Shown: one piece after another, positions 49,892 through 58,423 of the stretch
Layout of the letters: each line of letters opens with the position of its first letter
Numbering within the stretch: the first letter of the stretch is position 1
Assembly (NCBI RefSeq): GCF_022513565.1
Contig: NZ_JAKWBE010000005.1
Coordinates: 62,001-126,000, forward strand
From: Streptomyces gilvus
GTDB lineage: Bacteria; Actinomycetota; Actinomycetes; Streptomycetales; Streptomycetaceae
Reading direction: 5' to 3'
DNA length: 64,000 nucleotides
Notes under the pieces: model-generated
What the model saw: the letters and a program-made list of their open reading frames with translations, nothing else
Told to the model about the DNA's origin: nothing
Databases searched by the model: none
Made by a program: the position numbers and the translations under genes

Positions 49892-51208
49892 ATGTCCCGC
49901 CGTACAGTTCTCGCCGTCGCCGCCGGAGCCGCCCTGGTCCTCACGGCCTGCACCGGCACCGGAGGCACCTCGAAGGGCGCGGAGGCCAAGGCGCCCACCG
50001 ACCCGTCGCAAGTGAGCGGCACCATCAAGGTCCTCACCCAGCGCACCGACCTCGTGCAGGACGGCACGATGAAGAAGTACGCCGCCGCCTTCAACAAGAC
50101 GTACCCGAAGGTCAAGGTCGAGTTCGAGGCCCTCACCAACTACGAGGCCGACGTCAAGATCCGCATGAACACCGAGGACTACGGCGATGTCCTGCTGATC
50201 CCGGGCGTCGTCAAGAAGAGCGACTACCCGAGGTTCTTCGCCTCCCTCGGCACCCAGGCGGAACGCAGCGAGAAGTACCGCTTCACCGACTTCACCACCG
50301 TCGACGGGAAGGTCTACGGCCAGAGCCCCATCGGGGTCAGCCCGGGCTTCGTCTACAACAAGAAGGTCTGGCGCGAGGCGGGCGTCACCAAGTGGCCCAC
50401 CACACCCGCCGAGTTCCTGGACGACCTCAAGGCCATCAAGGCGAAGACCGACGCCGTCCCCTACTACACCAACTTCGCCGCCCAGTGGCCGCTGACGTCC
50501 TGGACGTTCGTCAACGGCTCCGTCAGCTGCGACACCGGGGTCACCGCCAAGCTGGCCGAGGGCGACCCCTGGGCGAAGGGCAGCGACCTGCGCGTCGGCG
50601 ACACCCTGCTGTACGACATCGTCCACCAGGGCCTGGCCGAGAAGGACCCGACGACCACCAACTGGGAGCTGTCGAAGCCCCAGTTGGCGAAGGGGAAGAT
50701 CGCCACGCAGTGGCTCGGCACCTGGGCGATCGTCCAGTTCCAGGACGCCGCGAAGAAGGCCGGCGTGAGCCCCGACGACATCGGCTTCATGCCGTTCCCG
50801 GCCCAGGTGGGCGGCAAGTTCTGCGCGGTCATCGGCCCCGACTACAACCAGGCCGTCAACGTCCACTCGAAGCACAAGGCGGCCGCCCGCGCCTGGATCG
50901 ACTGGTTCACCGACAAGTCCGGCTACGACCGGGACAACCTGGCGATCTCCCCGCTCAAGAACGCCTCCCTGCCCACTGCGCTGAAGCCCTACGAGGAAGC
51001 GGGCGTCAAGTTCATCGAGCTCGACGACAGCAAGGGCGCCCAGGTCAAGGCGATCGACGACCAGTCCGAGGTCGGCATCAACAAGCCCGACTACCGCCAG
51101 GACCTGGTCGACCTCGCGCGCGGCGCCCGCAAGGGCAGCCTGGACGACTTCCTCGCCGGCCTCGGCAGGAAGTGGGCCGCGGCCCAGAAGACCGTGGGGT
51201 CGCGATGA
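49892..51208 (+). CDS. Sugar-binding lipoprotein of the third importer
   Basis: A 438-residue family 1 extracellular solute-binding protein. The lipobox LTAC gives Cys20, and the N-terminus SRRTVLAV may allow Tat export. The ATG at 49892 has GGAG at a 9-nt spacing; the in-frame ATG at 49886 is only 3 nt from it. It is the first gene of a binding protein-permease-permease operon that lacks an ATPase. The divergent beta-mannosidase suggests manno-oligosaccharide or cellobiosyl-type substrates, but this is inference. Confidence 0.88.
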   Translation: MSRRTVLAVAAGAALVLTACTGTGGTSKGAEAKAPTDPSQVSGTIKVLTQRTDLVQDGTMKKYAAAFNKTYPKVKVEFEALTNYEADVKIRMNTEDYGDVLLIPGVVKKSDYPRFFASLGTQAERSEKYRFTDFTTVDGKVYGQSPIGVSPGFVYNKKVWREAGVTKWPTTPAEFLDDLKAIKAKTDAVPYYTNFAAQWPLTSWTFVNGSVSCDTGVTAKLAEGDPWAKGSDLRVGDTLLYDIVHQGLAEKDPTTTNWELSKPQLAKGKIATQWLGTWAIVQFQDAAKKAGVSPDDIGFMPFPAQVGGKFCAVIGPDYNQAVNVHSKHKAAARAWIDWFTDKSGYDRDNLAISPLKNASLPTALKPYEEAGVKFIELDDSKGAQVKAIDDQSEVGINKPDYRQDLVDLARGARKGSLDDFLAGLGRKWAAAQKTVGSR

Positions 51209-52155
51209 CGGACACCACCCACCGCACGGCCCCACCGGCCACCGCGGGGCCCCCGCCCACCGCCACCCCGGCCCCCGCCCCACGGGCCGCCCGGGTGTGG
51301 CGGGGGCTGACCCCCTGGCTCTTCCTGCTGGCCCCGCTCGCGCTCCTGGTCACCTTCACCTACGCGCCGATCGTCAACATGCTGGCGTACAGCTTCACCG
51401 ACTGGGACGGGGTGAGCCCCGAACTGCACTACACGGGCGTCGGCAACTACACCGAACTCTTCACCCGCCCCGACCTGTTCGAGGTCTTCTGGGTCAGCGG
51501 CTACTACCTGGCCGCGTCCGTCGTCCAGATCGTCCTGGCCCTCTACTTCGCCACGGTGCTGAGCTTCAACGTCCGCTTCCGGAACTTCTTCAAGGGCGTG
51601 CTGTTCTTCCCGTACCTGATCAACGGGGTGGCGATCGGTTTCGTCTTCCTCTACTTCTTCCAGGACGGCGGCACCCTCGACTCGGTCCTCGCCCTCTTCG
51701 GCCACCACACCGACCACGCCTGGCTCGGCACCCCGGTCTCCGCCAACATCTCCCTCGCCGGCGTCTCCGTCTGGCGCTACCTGGGCCTGAACTTCGTGCT
51801 CTTCCTCGGCGCGATCCAGTCCATCCCGGGGGAGCTGTACGAGGCCGCCGAACTGGACGGGGCCAACCGCTGGCACCAGTTCCGCCACATCATCGCGCCC
51901 GGCATCAGGCCGGTGCTCACGCTCACCGTGATCCTGTCGATCTCCGGCTCGCTGTCGGCCTTCGACATCCCGTACATCATGACCGGCGGGGCCACCGGCA
52001 CCGAGACCTTCGTGATCCAGACGGTGAAGCTGGCCTTCCAGTTCAACAAGACGGGCCTGGCCTCCGCGGCGGCCGTCGTCCTGCTCCTGATCATCCTCCT
52101 GGTGACCTGGATCCAACGCCGCCTCGTCCCCGACGAGAGGGTGGACCTCGTATGA
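51205..52155 (+). CDS. Sugar ABC importer permease (MalF type)
   Basis: A 316-residue permease with a Pro/Ala-rich cytosolic tail (about 1-33), six membrane segments and the EAA loop YEAAELDGANRWHQFRHI near residues 212-230. The ATG overlaps the stop of the binding-protein gene (ATGA). Confidence 0.9.
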   Translation: MTDTTHRTAPPATAGPPPTATPAPAPRAARVWRGLTPWLFLLAPLALLVTFTYAPIVNMLAYSFTDWDGVSPELHYTGVGNYTELFTRPDLFEVFWVSGYYLAASVVQIVLALYFATVLSFNVRFRNFFKGVLFFPYLINGVAIGFVFLYFFQDGGTLDSVLALFGHHTDHAWLGTPVSANISLAGVSVWRYLGLNFVLFLGAIQSIPGELYEAAELDGANRWHQFRHIIAPGIRPVLTLTVILSISGSLSAFDIPYIMTGGATGTETFVIQTVKLAFQFNKTGLASAAAVVLLLIILLVTWIQRRLVPDERVDLV

Positions 52156-52982
52156 CCCGCCGAACCGTGGCCCGGACCCTCGTCTACGTGTCCCTGGCGG
52201 GCGCGAGCGTCGTGGTGCTGCTGCCCCTGGTCGTCGTCTTCCTGACGTCACTGAAGACGGAGCGGGAGACCTCGAACGACACCGGGGCGCTGAGCCTGCC
52301 CCACGACCTGCTCAACTTCCACAACTACGTCACCGCGTTCCAGGACGGCCGGATGCTCTCGGCCTTCGGCAACACGGCCTTCATCCTGGTGGTCTCGGTC
52401 GGCGGTACCGTCCTCATCGGCTCGATGACCGCCTACGCCATCGACCGGTTCAGCTTCCGCTTCAAGAAGCTGGTGGTGGCGCTGTTCCTGGTCGCGGCCC
52501 TGGTCCCCGGGGTGACCACGCAGGTGGCGACCTTCCAGATCGTCAACAGCTTCGGGATGTTCAACACCCGCTGGGCCCCGATCGCCCTCTACATGGGCAC
52601 CGACATCGTCTCGATCTACATCTTCCTGCAGTTCGTCCGCTCGATCCCGGTCAGCCTGGACGAGGCGGCCCGCCTGGACGGCGCGAACGCCTTCACCGTC
52701 TACCGCAGGATCATCTTCCCGCTGCTCAAGCCGGCGATCGCCACCGTGGTGATCGTGAAGGGGATAGCCGTCTACAACGACTTCTACATCCCCTTCCTCT
52801 ACATGCCGTCGCAGGATCTTGGCGTGATCTCGACGTCCCTGTTCCGCTTCAAGGGCCCCTTCGGAGCCCACTGGGAGACGATCTCGGCGGGAGCGATCCT
52901 GGTCATCCTGCCGACCCTGGTCGTCTTCCTGTGCCTGCAGCGGTACATCTACAACGGTTTCACCCGGGGCGCGAGCCGGTGA
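52152..52982 (+). CDS. Sugar ABC importer permease (MalG type)
   Basis: A 276-residue permease with six membrane segments and the EAA loop LDEAARLDGANAFTVYRRI near residues 172-190. The ATG overlaps the upstream stop. It ends the operon, 6 bp from the convergent RNase D gene. Confidence 0.9.
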   Translation: MTRRTVARTLVYVSLAGASVVVLLPLVVVFLTSLKTERETSNDTGALSLPHDLLNFHNYVTAFQDGRMLSAFGNTAFILVVSVGGTVLIGSMTAYAIDRFSFRFKKLVVALFLVAALVPGVTTQVATFQIVNSFGMFNTRWAPIALYMGTDIVSIYIFLQFVRSIPVSLDEAARLDGANAFTVYRRIIFPLLKPAIATVVIVKGIAVYNDFYIPFLYMPSQDLGVISTSLFRFKGPFGAHWETISAGAILVILPTLVVFLCLQRYIYNGFTRGASR

Positions 52983-52988
52983 GCGGCC

Positions 52989-54275
52989 TCAGGTCCCGGC
53001 GGACAGCGCCGCCACCAGGACCGGCGTCACCTGCTCGACCTGCCAGGGCCGCGCCCCGTACCCGGCCAGCGCGCCCGCCACCGAGTCGGCGTCCACCACC
53101 GCCGGCGGCTCCCAGCAGACCCGCCGCACCGTGTCCGGCGTGATCAGGTTCTCCTGCGGCATGGTCAGGGTCTCGGCCAGCGCCGAGACCGCGGCCCGCG
53201 CGGCGGACAGCCGTGCCGCGGCCGCGGGGTCCTTGTCGGCCCAGGCCCGCGGGGGCGGCGGCCCGGTCACGGGCTGCCCGGGAGCCGGCAGCTGCGCCTC
53301 GGTCAGGGCCTTCGCCCGGTCCACGGCGGCCTGCCACTGCTCGAGCTGGCGCCGCCCCGTGCGGTGCCCGAAGCCGTTCAGCGCGGCCAGCGCGTGCACG
53401 TTCGCCGGCAGGGCGAGCGCCGCCTCCACGATGGCCGCGTCGCTGAGCACCTTGCCCGGTGACACGTCCCGCCGCTGCGCGATCCGGTCCCGGGTCTGCC
53501 ACAGCTCCCGCACCACGGCCAGCTGCCGGCGCCGGCGGACCTTGTGCATCCCGGAGGTGCGGCGCCAGGGGTCCTTGCGCGGCTCGGCCGGCGGCGCGGC
53601 GGCGATGGCGTCGAACTCCTGCCGCGCCCACTCCAGCTTGCCCTGCCGGTCCAGCTCCTTCTCCAGCGCGTCGCGCAGATCGACCAGGAGCTCCACGTCC
53701 AGCGCCGCGTACCTCAGCCACGGCTCGGGCAGCGGCCGGGTCGACCAGTCGACCGCGGAGTGCCCCTTCTCCAGTACGAAGCCGAGGACGCCCTCGACCA
53801 TCGCGCCCAGGCCGACCCGCGGGAACCCGGCGAGCCGTCCCGCAAGCTCGGTGTCGAACAGCCGCGTCGGCACCATGCCTATCTCGCGCAGACAGGGCAG
53901 GTCCTGGGTGGCCGCGTGCAGGACCCATTCGACGCCGGACAGCGCCTCACCGAGCCCGGACAGATCCGGACAGGCCACGGGGTCGATCAGCGCGGTGCCC
54001 GCGCCCTCGCGGCGCAGCTGCACCAGATAGGCCTTCTGGCCGTAGCGGTAGCCGGACGCGCGTTCGGCGTCGACGGCGACGGGGCCGGAACCGGCGGCGA
54101 ACGCGGCGATCGCCCTGGCGAGCGACTCGGCGTCGGCGATCACGGGCGGAATGCCCTCGCGCGGTTCCAGCAGAGGGATCGGCGCCCCGGTGTCAGAAGA
54201 TCCGCCGTCGTCCGGAGGGGCGCCTCCGGTGGTTCGCAGTGATGTGTCTGCTGCGGTTTCTTGGGCGTCGGTCAC
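52989..54275 (-). CDS. rnd: Ribonuclease D
   Basis: A 428-residue 3'-5' exoribonuclease of the DEDD superfamily involved in tRNA 3' processing. An acidic, disordered N-terminus (1-45) precedes the DnaQ-like domain with VAVDAERASGYRY, LHAATQDLPCL and YAALDVELLVDL (about 70-220), then an HRDC domain (about 245-325; QTRDRIAQRRDVSPGKVL). The GTG start at 54275 is accepted for lack of a better upstream codon. It is transcribed in the same direction as whiI but separated from it by a strong hairpin. Confidence 0.92.
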   Translation of the reverse strand: MTDAQETAADTSLRTTGGAPPDDGGSSDTGAPIPLLEPREGIPPVIADAESLARAIAAFAAGSGPVAVDAERASGYRYGQKAYLVQLRREGAGTALIDPVACPDLSGLGEALSGVEWVLHAATQDLPCLREIGMVPTRLFDTELAGRLAGFPRVGLGAMVEGVLGFVLEKGHSAVDWSTRPLPEPWLRYAALDVELLVDLRDALEKELDRQGKLEWARQEFDAIAAAPPAEPRKDPWRRTSGMHKVRRRRQLAVVRELWQTRDRIAQRRDVSPGKVLSDAAIVEAALALPANVHALAALNGFGHRTGRRQLEQWQAAVDRAKALTEAQLPAPGQPVTGPPPPRAWADKDPAAAARLSAARAAVSALAETLTMPQENLITPDTVRRVCWEPPAVVDADSVAGALAGYGARPWQVEQVTPVLVAALSAGT

Positions 54276-54300
54276 CTGTCAAGGGTATCGGTGGATGGAC

Positions 54301-54336
54301 GGCGCCTGCCGATGGAACGTTCCGTCGGCAGGCGCC
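54301..54336. terminator. Terminator of whiI
   Basis: GGCGCCTGCCGA (54301-54312) pairs perfectly over 12 bp with TCGGCAGGCGCC (54325-54336); the inner GGAACGTTCC extends the stem after one mismatch. It follows the whiI stop by about 70 bp on the minus strand. Confidence 0.8.
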
Positions 54337-54406
54337 CGAGGGTCGCAAACCAGTCAGTTCGACGAAAGCCCTGGTTCACGGACAGGGACACCGGGGCCCG
54401 CCCGCC

Positions 54407-55069
54407 TCAGTGGATGATGCCGGTGCGCAGGGCCACGGCCACCATCCCGGCGCGGTCGCCGGTGCCGAGCTTGCGGGCGATCCGGGCGAGGTGGCTCTTG
54501 ACGGTGAGCGCGGACAGGCCCATGGAGACGCCGATCGCCTTGTTCGACTGGCCCTCCGCGACCAGCCTCAGCACCTCGACCTCCCGGCCGGAGAGCTCGC
54601 GGTAGCCGCCCGGGTGGCTCGGGGCACCCGGGGGGCGGCGGTGCATACGGGCGGCGGCGGATCCGATGGGGGCGGCACCGGGCCGGGTGGGGAGCCCGAC
54701 GTTGGTGCGGGTGCCGGTGACGACGTAGCCCTTGACGCCGCCCGCGAGGGCGTTGCGCACGGCGCCGATGTCGTCGGCGGCGGACAGGGCCAGGCCGTTG
54801 GGCCAGCCCGCGGCGCGGGTCTCCGAGAGGATGGTCAGGCCCGAGCCGTCGGGCAGATGGACGTCGGCGACGCAGATGTCGCGGGGGTTGCCGATGCGGG
54901 GACGAGCCTCCGCGATGGACGAGGCCTCGATGACGTCGCGCACACCGAGCGCCCACAGGTGGCGGGTGACGGTGGAGCGGACGCGCGGGTCGGCCACGAC
55001 CACCATGGCGGTCGGCTTGTTCGGGCGGTAGGCGACCAGGCTTGCGGGCTGCTCGAGGAGAACGGACAC
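54407..55069 (-). CDS. whiI: Sporulation regulator WhiI (atypical response regulator)
   Basis: A 220-residue orphan response regulator. The receiver-like domain (about 20-125) keeps Asp69 (VADVHLPDGSG), Ser96 and Lys113, but the first acidic pocket has only Asp27 (VVVADPRV) instead of an acidic pair, matching the known degenerate pocket of WhiI. A LuxR/FixJ-type helix-turn-helix (about 155-215; LSGREVEVLRLVAEGQSNKAI) follows. In S. coelicolor WhiI (SCO6029) is needed for sporulation septation and acts as a heterodimer with BldM. The GTG at 55069 has AGGAGG 4 nt upstream, and a sigma-WhiG-type promoter lies just ahead. Confidence 0.88.
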   Translation of the reverse strand: MSVLLEQPASLVAYRPNKPTAMVVVADPRVRSTVTRHLWALGVRDVIEASSIAEARPRIGNPRDICVADVHLPDGSGLTILSETRAAGWPNGLALSAADDIGAVRNALAGGVKGYVVTGTRTNVGLPTRPGAAPIGSAAARMHRRPPGAPSHPGGYRELSGREVEVLRLVAEGQSNKAIGVSMGLSALTVKSHLARIARKLGTGDRAGMVAVALRTGIIH

Positions 55070-55111
55070 CAGGCCTCCTGGGGTGCGGGACGGCTTTCAA
55101 GGTCACAGTCG

Positions 55112-55139
55112 TCTTCGGCAGCGAACCCGGGGTCCTTTA
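55112..55139 (-). promoter_or_regulatory. Sigma-WhiG-type promoter of whiI
   Basis: On the minus strand TAAA (55139-55136), 16 bp, GCCGAAGA (55119-55112) closely fits the sigma-WhiG consensus TAAA-N16-GCCGATAA. Transcription would start about 35 nt before the whiI GTG. Dependence of whiI on sigma-WhiG is established in S. coelicolor. Confidence 0.75.
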
Positions 55140-55195
55140 GTGAAAGATCACGATTTAGTGAGTAACAATCCGTGCAATTCGGACACGCTATCGAT

Positions 55196-55221
55196 CGTTC
55201 GGTGAACGAATCGGTTCGTTC
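55196..55221. promoter_or_regulatory. Overlapping palindromes upstream of whiI
   Basis: CGTTC-GGT-GAACG (55196-55208) overlaps the perfect 7-bp inverted repeat GAACGAA-TCGG-TTCGTTC (55204-55221). They lie 57 bp and more upstream of the sigma-WhiG -35, a position fit for an activator or repressor of whiI. Confidence 0.45.
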
Positions 55222-55281
55222 GAGGGCCGGTTCGTGACTGAAAGTGGCCGTATCGACAAAGTGACGCCCAAAAAGCGCGTG

Positions 55282-55950
55282 TCAGCGTGACTGCGGTCCC
55301 CGCCGCTGCGGCAACGTCACCACCGACGCGTCACCCGGCCCGGCCGGCGGCAGCCCCGCGACCTGGGCCAGCAGATCGCACCAGGCCGCCAGATGGGCGG
55401 CCGTGTCCGGGATGCCGCCCAGCCCCTCGCGGGGCGTCCAGGAGGCGCGGATCTCGATCTGCGAGGCCGCGGGACGCTCCGAAAGCCCGCCGAAGTAGTG
55501 CGAACTCGCGCGCGTGACGGTGCCGCTGGGTTCGCCGTACGACAGCCCGCGCGCGGTCAGCGCGCCGGTCAGCCAGGACCAGCACACGTCCGGCAGCAGC
55601 GGATCGGCGGCCATCTCCGGCTCCAGCTCCGCGCGCACCAGCGTCACCAGCCGGAAGGTGCCCCGCCAGGCGTCGTGCCCGGACGGGTCGTGCAGCAGCA
55701 CCAGACGCCCGTCGGCCAGGTCCTGCTCGCCGTCGACGACGGTCGCCTCCAGCGCGTACGCGTGGGGCGCGAGCCGCTGCGGGGCACGGGTCGGCTCCAC
55801 CTCGATCTGCGGCCGCAGCCGGCTGCCGCGCAGGGCCTGCACCGCCGCGAGGAAAGCCGGCGGAGCAGCCCCGCTCCCGTCCCCGTCCCCCTCCTTGCCG
55901 TCATCCATCCCGCCAGCGCCGTCCGACAGTCGTTCCTGAGCCGCAGCCAT
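55282..55950 (-). CDS. DUF3000 family protein
   Basis: A 222-residue actinobacterial protein of unknown function matching DUF3000: an acidic N-terminal region (1-30), then FLAAVQALRGSRLRPQIEVEP, LVLLHDPSGHDAWRGTFRLVTLVRAELEPEMAADP and a C-terminal segment IEIRASWTPRE. It has no membrane segment or known catalytic motif. It is divergent from hemE with about 120 bp between them, a conserved pairing in Streptomyces as far as I recall. Confidence 0.8.
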   Translation of the reverse strand: MAAAQERLSDGAGGMDDGKEGDGDGSGAAPPAFLAAVQALRGSRLRPQIEVEPTRAPQRLAPHAYALEATVVDGEQDLADGRLVLLHDPSGHDAWRGTFRLVTLVRAELEPEMAADPLLPDVCWSWLTGALTARGLSYGEPSGTVTRASSHYFGGLSERPAASQIEIRASWTPREGLGGIPDTAAHLAAWCDLLAQVAGLPPAGPGDASVVTLPQRRGPQSR

Positions 55951-56068
55951 GCCGGAAGATTAAGGGGAACAGGGGCGTGGTGCGGGCCTAGACACCCGGG
56001 ATCTGGTGTACATGGCTCCAACCCCGTGCGGGGCGGGAGCCCCGCCGGCGTCATGTCAGACTTGGCCC

Positions 56069-57127
56069 GTGAGCGCCAACGAGACCCAGCAGCCGTCCCC
56101 CACGCACGACTCCGCCTTTCTCAAGGCCTGCCGCCGAGAACCCGTACCCCACACCCCGGTGTGGTTCATGCGCCAGGCGGGGCGCTCGCTCCCGGAGTAC
56201 CGCAAGGTGCGCGAGGGCGTCCCCATGCTCGAGTCCTGCATGCGCCCCGAGCTGGTCACCGAGATCACCCTGCAGCCGGTCCGCCGCCACAACGTGGACG
56301 CGGCGATCTACTACAGCGACATCGTCGTCCCGCTCAAGGCCATCGGCGTCGACCTCGACATCAAGCCCGGCGTCGGCCCGGTCGTCGCCCACCCGATCCG
56401 CACCCGCGCGGACCTCGCCCAGCTCCGCGACCTGACCCCCGACGACGTCTCCTACGTCACCGAGGCCATCGGCCTGCTCACCCGCGAGCTCGGCGCCACC
56501 CCGCTGATCGGTTTCGCCGGCGCGCCTTTCACCCTCGCGAGCTACCTCGTCGAGGGCGGTCCCTCGCGCACGTACGAGAACGCCAAGGCGATGATGTACG
56601 GCGACCCCGACCTCTGGGCCGACCTGCTCGACCGTCTCGCCGACATCACGGCCGCCTTCCTGAAGGTGCAGATCGAGGCCGGCGCCTCGGCCGTCCAGGT
56701 CTTCGACTCCTGGGTCGGCGCGCTCGCCCCCGCCGACTACAAGCGGTCGGTGATGCCCGCCTCCGCGAAGGTCTTCGAGGCCGTCGCCGGGTACGGCGTC
56801 CCGCGCATCCACTTCGGCGTGGGCAGCGGCGAGCTGCTGAGTCTGATGGGCGAGGCGGGCGCGGACGTCGTCGGCGTCGACTGGCGCGTCCCCCTGGACG
56901 AGGCCGCCCGCCGCATCGGCCCCGGCAAGGCCCTGCAGGGCAACCTCGACCCGACCGTCCTCTTCGCGCCCACGGAGACGGTCGAGGAGAAGACCCGCGA
57001 GGTCCTCGACGCGGCCGCCGGCCTGGAGGGCCACGTCTTCAACCTGGGCCACGGCGTCACGCCGTCCATCGACCCCGACGCGCTGACCCGGCTCGCGGAG
57101 TACGTGCACACGCAGACCGCGCGCTGA
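56069..57127 (+). CDS. hemE: Uroporphyrinogen decarboxylase
   Basis: A 352-residue cytosolic enzyme converting uroporphyrinogen III to coproporphyrinogen III. The signature FMRQAGRSLPEYR, the catalytic-Asp region YSDIVVPLKAIGVDL and FAGAPFTLASYLVEGG are intact, and the length is normal. The GTG at 56069 is chosen since homology begins shortly after; the frame is open further upstream. It is the first haem gene of the region and ends 14 bp from the convergent rhomboid gene. Confidence 0.95.
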   Translation: MSANETQQPSPTHDSAFLKACRREPVPHTPVWFMRQAGRSLPEYRKVREGVPMLESCMRPELVTEITLQPVRRHNVDAAIYYSDIVVPLKAIGVDLDIKPGVGPVVAHPIRTRADLAQLRDLTPDDVSYVTEAIGLLTRELGATPLIGFAGAPFTLASYLVEGGPSRTYENAKAMMYGDPDLWADLLDRLADITAAFLKVQIEAGASAVQVFDSWVGALAPADYKRSVMPASAKVFEAVAGYGVPRIHFGVGSGELLSLMGEAGADVVGVDWRVPLDEAARRIGPGKALQGNLDPTVLFAPTETVEEKTREVLDAAAGLEGHVFNLGHGVTPSIDPDALTRLAEYVHTQTAR

Positions 57128-57140
57128 CCGCCTCCGTCGC

Positions 57141-57965
57141 TCACCAGGTGTGCCGGGGCTGCGCCTTCCTGCCGAACAGCAGGCCGCGCGGTTCCGGCGG
57201 CGGAGGAGTGCCCGGCTTGAGCGGCCAGGCGAGCAGCATGCCGGCGATGAACCCCACGACATGCGCCGCGTACGCCACCGTGCCCGCGGCGGAGACGCCC
57301 TCGCCGGCCGAGTAGAAGGCCTGCAGCACGAACCAGAAGCCCAGCACCAGCCAGGCCGGCAGCCGGAGCGGCAGGAAGATCAGGAACGGCACGAGGACCC
57401 ACACCCTGGCCTTCGGATACAGCACCAGATAGGCGCCGAGCACGCCCGCGATGGCACCCGAGGCGCCGATCAGGGGGTCGCCGGAGTCGGCGTTGAGCAG
57501 GGCGAAGCCGTAGCCGGCCGCGTAGCCGCAGACGACGTAGAAGAGGGCGAAGCGGATGTGGCCCATGCGGTCCTCGACGTTGTTGCCGAAGATCAGCAGG
57601 AACAGCATGTTGCCCAGCAGGTGCAGCCAGCTGCCGTGCAGGAACATCGCCGTGAGGACCGACAGCGCGGGGGACTTGTCGTAGGCCGGCGGGCCCACCA
57701 CACAGCCCGCGCCGTGCGCGCCCACGCCGATGTCGCCGGTCGGCACCAGCCGCGGCATCTGATGGTGGATCAACTCCCGTGGCACCGCGGCGTAGTGGTC
57801 CAGGAAGGCCTGGAGATGGCACGTCTGCGACAGGTCGCTGCCGCCCGCCACGGAATCGGCGATGCCGGGCGTGGACAGGAACACGAAGACGTTCGCGGCG
57901 ATGAGCGCGTACGTCACCCAGGGGGTGCGGCGGACCGGGTTCACGTCATGAACGGGGATGACCAC
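57141..57965 (-). CDS. Rhomboid-family intramembrane serine protease
   Basis: A 274-residue multi-pass membrane protein with six or seven hydrophobic segments. Catalytic Ser lies in LIGASGAIAG and the catalytic His in YAAHVVGFIAGML; the HGSWLHLLGNMLFLLIFG segment is the usual rhomboid TM2. It cuts substrates within the membrane; the substrate is unknown. The large loop between TM1 and TM2 holds Cys residues (SQTCHLQ, GAGCVVGPP) on the outside. The GTG start has no clear ribosome-binding site. Confidence 0.88.
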   Translation of the reverse strand: MVIPVHDVNPVRRTPWVTYALIAANVFVFLSTPGIADSVAGGSDLSQTCHLQAFLDHYAAVPRELIHHQMPRLVPTGDIGVGAHGAGCVVGPPAYDKSPALSVLTAMFLHGSWLHLLGNMLFLLIFGNNVEDRMGHIRFALFYVVCGYAAGYGFALLNADSGDPLIGASGAIAGVLGAYLVLYPKARVWVLVPFLIFLPLRLPAWLVLGFWFVLQAFYSAGEGVSAAGTVAYAAHVVGFIAGMLLAWPLKPGTPPPPEPRGLLFGRKAQPRHTW

Positions 57966-58090
57966 AAGGGATTAGTGCCCCCGATGAGCGGGGCGAATCG
58001 GTGAACGTGGGCGCGCGCGTGTGCGTATGACTCGTCAACCGCCCGCGGCGCGGGGAAGGCGTGCCGCGGGGACGACGTGAGGAACAGGCG

Positions 58091-58414
58091 ATGAACGACC
58101 GAGCGACTCCCTCGATGCATGCTCTTCCCGACGGTGAGGCCGAGATATCCCTGGTGGTGAGGCTGCCGTGGGAAGACGTGGCGAGGCTCGGCCAGGAGGC
58201 CGGGCGGCTCGCGTCCCAGATGCAGCGGCCGGTCACCCTGGACGAGGCGGTGAGCCACCGGCTGCGCTCCACACGGCCGGCGGCGGCGCACGCGAAGCCC
58301 GCCGAAGAGCAGCCGGTCGCGATGACGACGACGGCGTCGGTGTCGTCACTGCCGCCGCGGCCTCCGGCGGAGCAGGCGCGGCAGGCCATCGAGCGGATCA
58401 ACGGGTCCGCGTAG
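58091..58414 (+). CDS. Small hypothetical protein
   Basis: A 107-residue soluble protein with no recognised family. The N-terminal half (EAEISLVVRLPWEDVARLGQEAGRLASQMQRPVTLDEAV) is a strand plus amphipathic helices reminiscent of ribbon-helix-helix/antitoxin-like folds. The C-terminal half is Ala/Pro-rich and probably disordered. The ATG at 58091 has GAGGAA upstream. It is convergent with the flavoprotein gene, 9 bp away. Confidence 0.6.
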   Translation: MNDRATPSMHALPDGEAEISLVVRLPWEDVARLGQEAGRLASQMQRPVTLDEAVSHRLRSTRPAAAHAKPAEEQPVAMTTTASVSSLPPRPPAEQARQAIERINGSA

Positions 58415-58423
58415 GCTCGCCCC

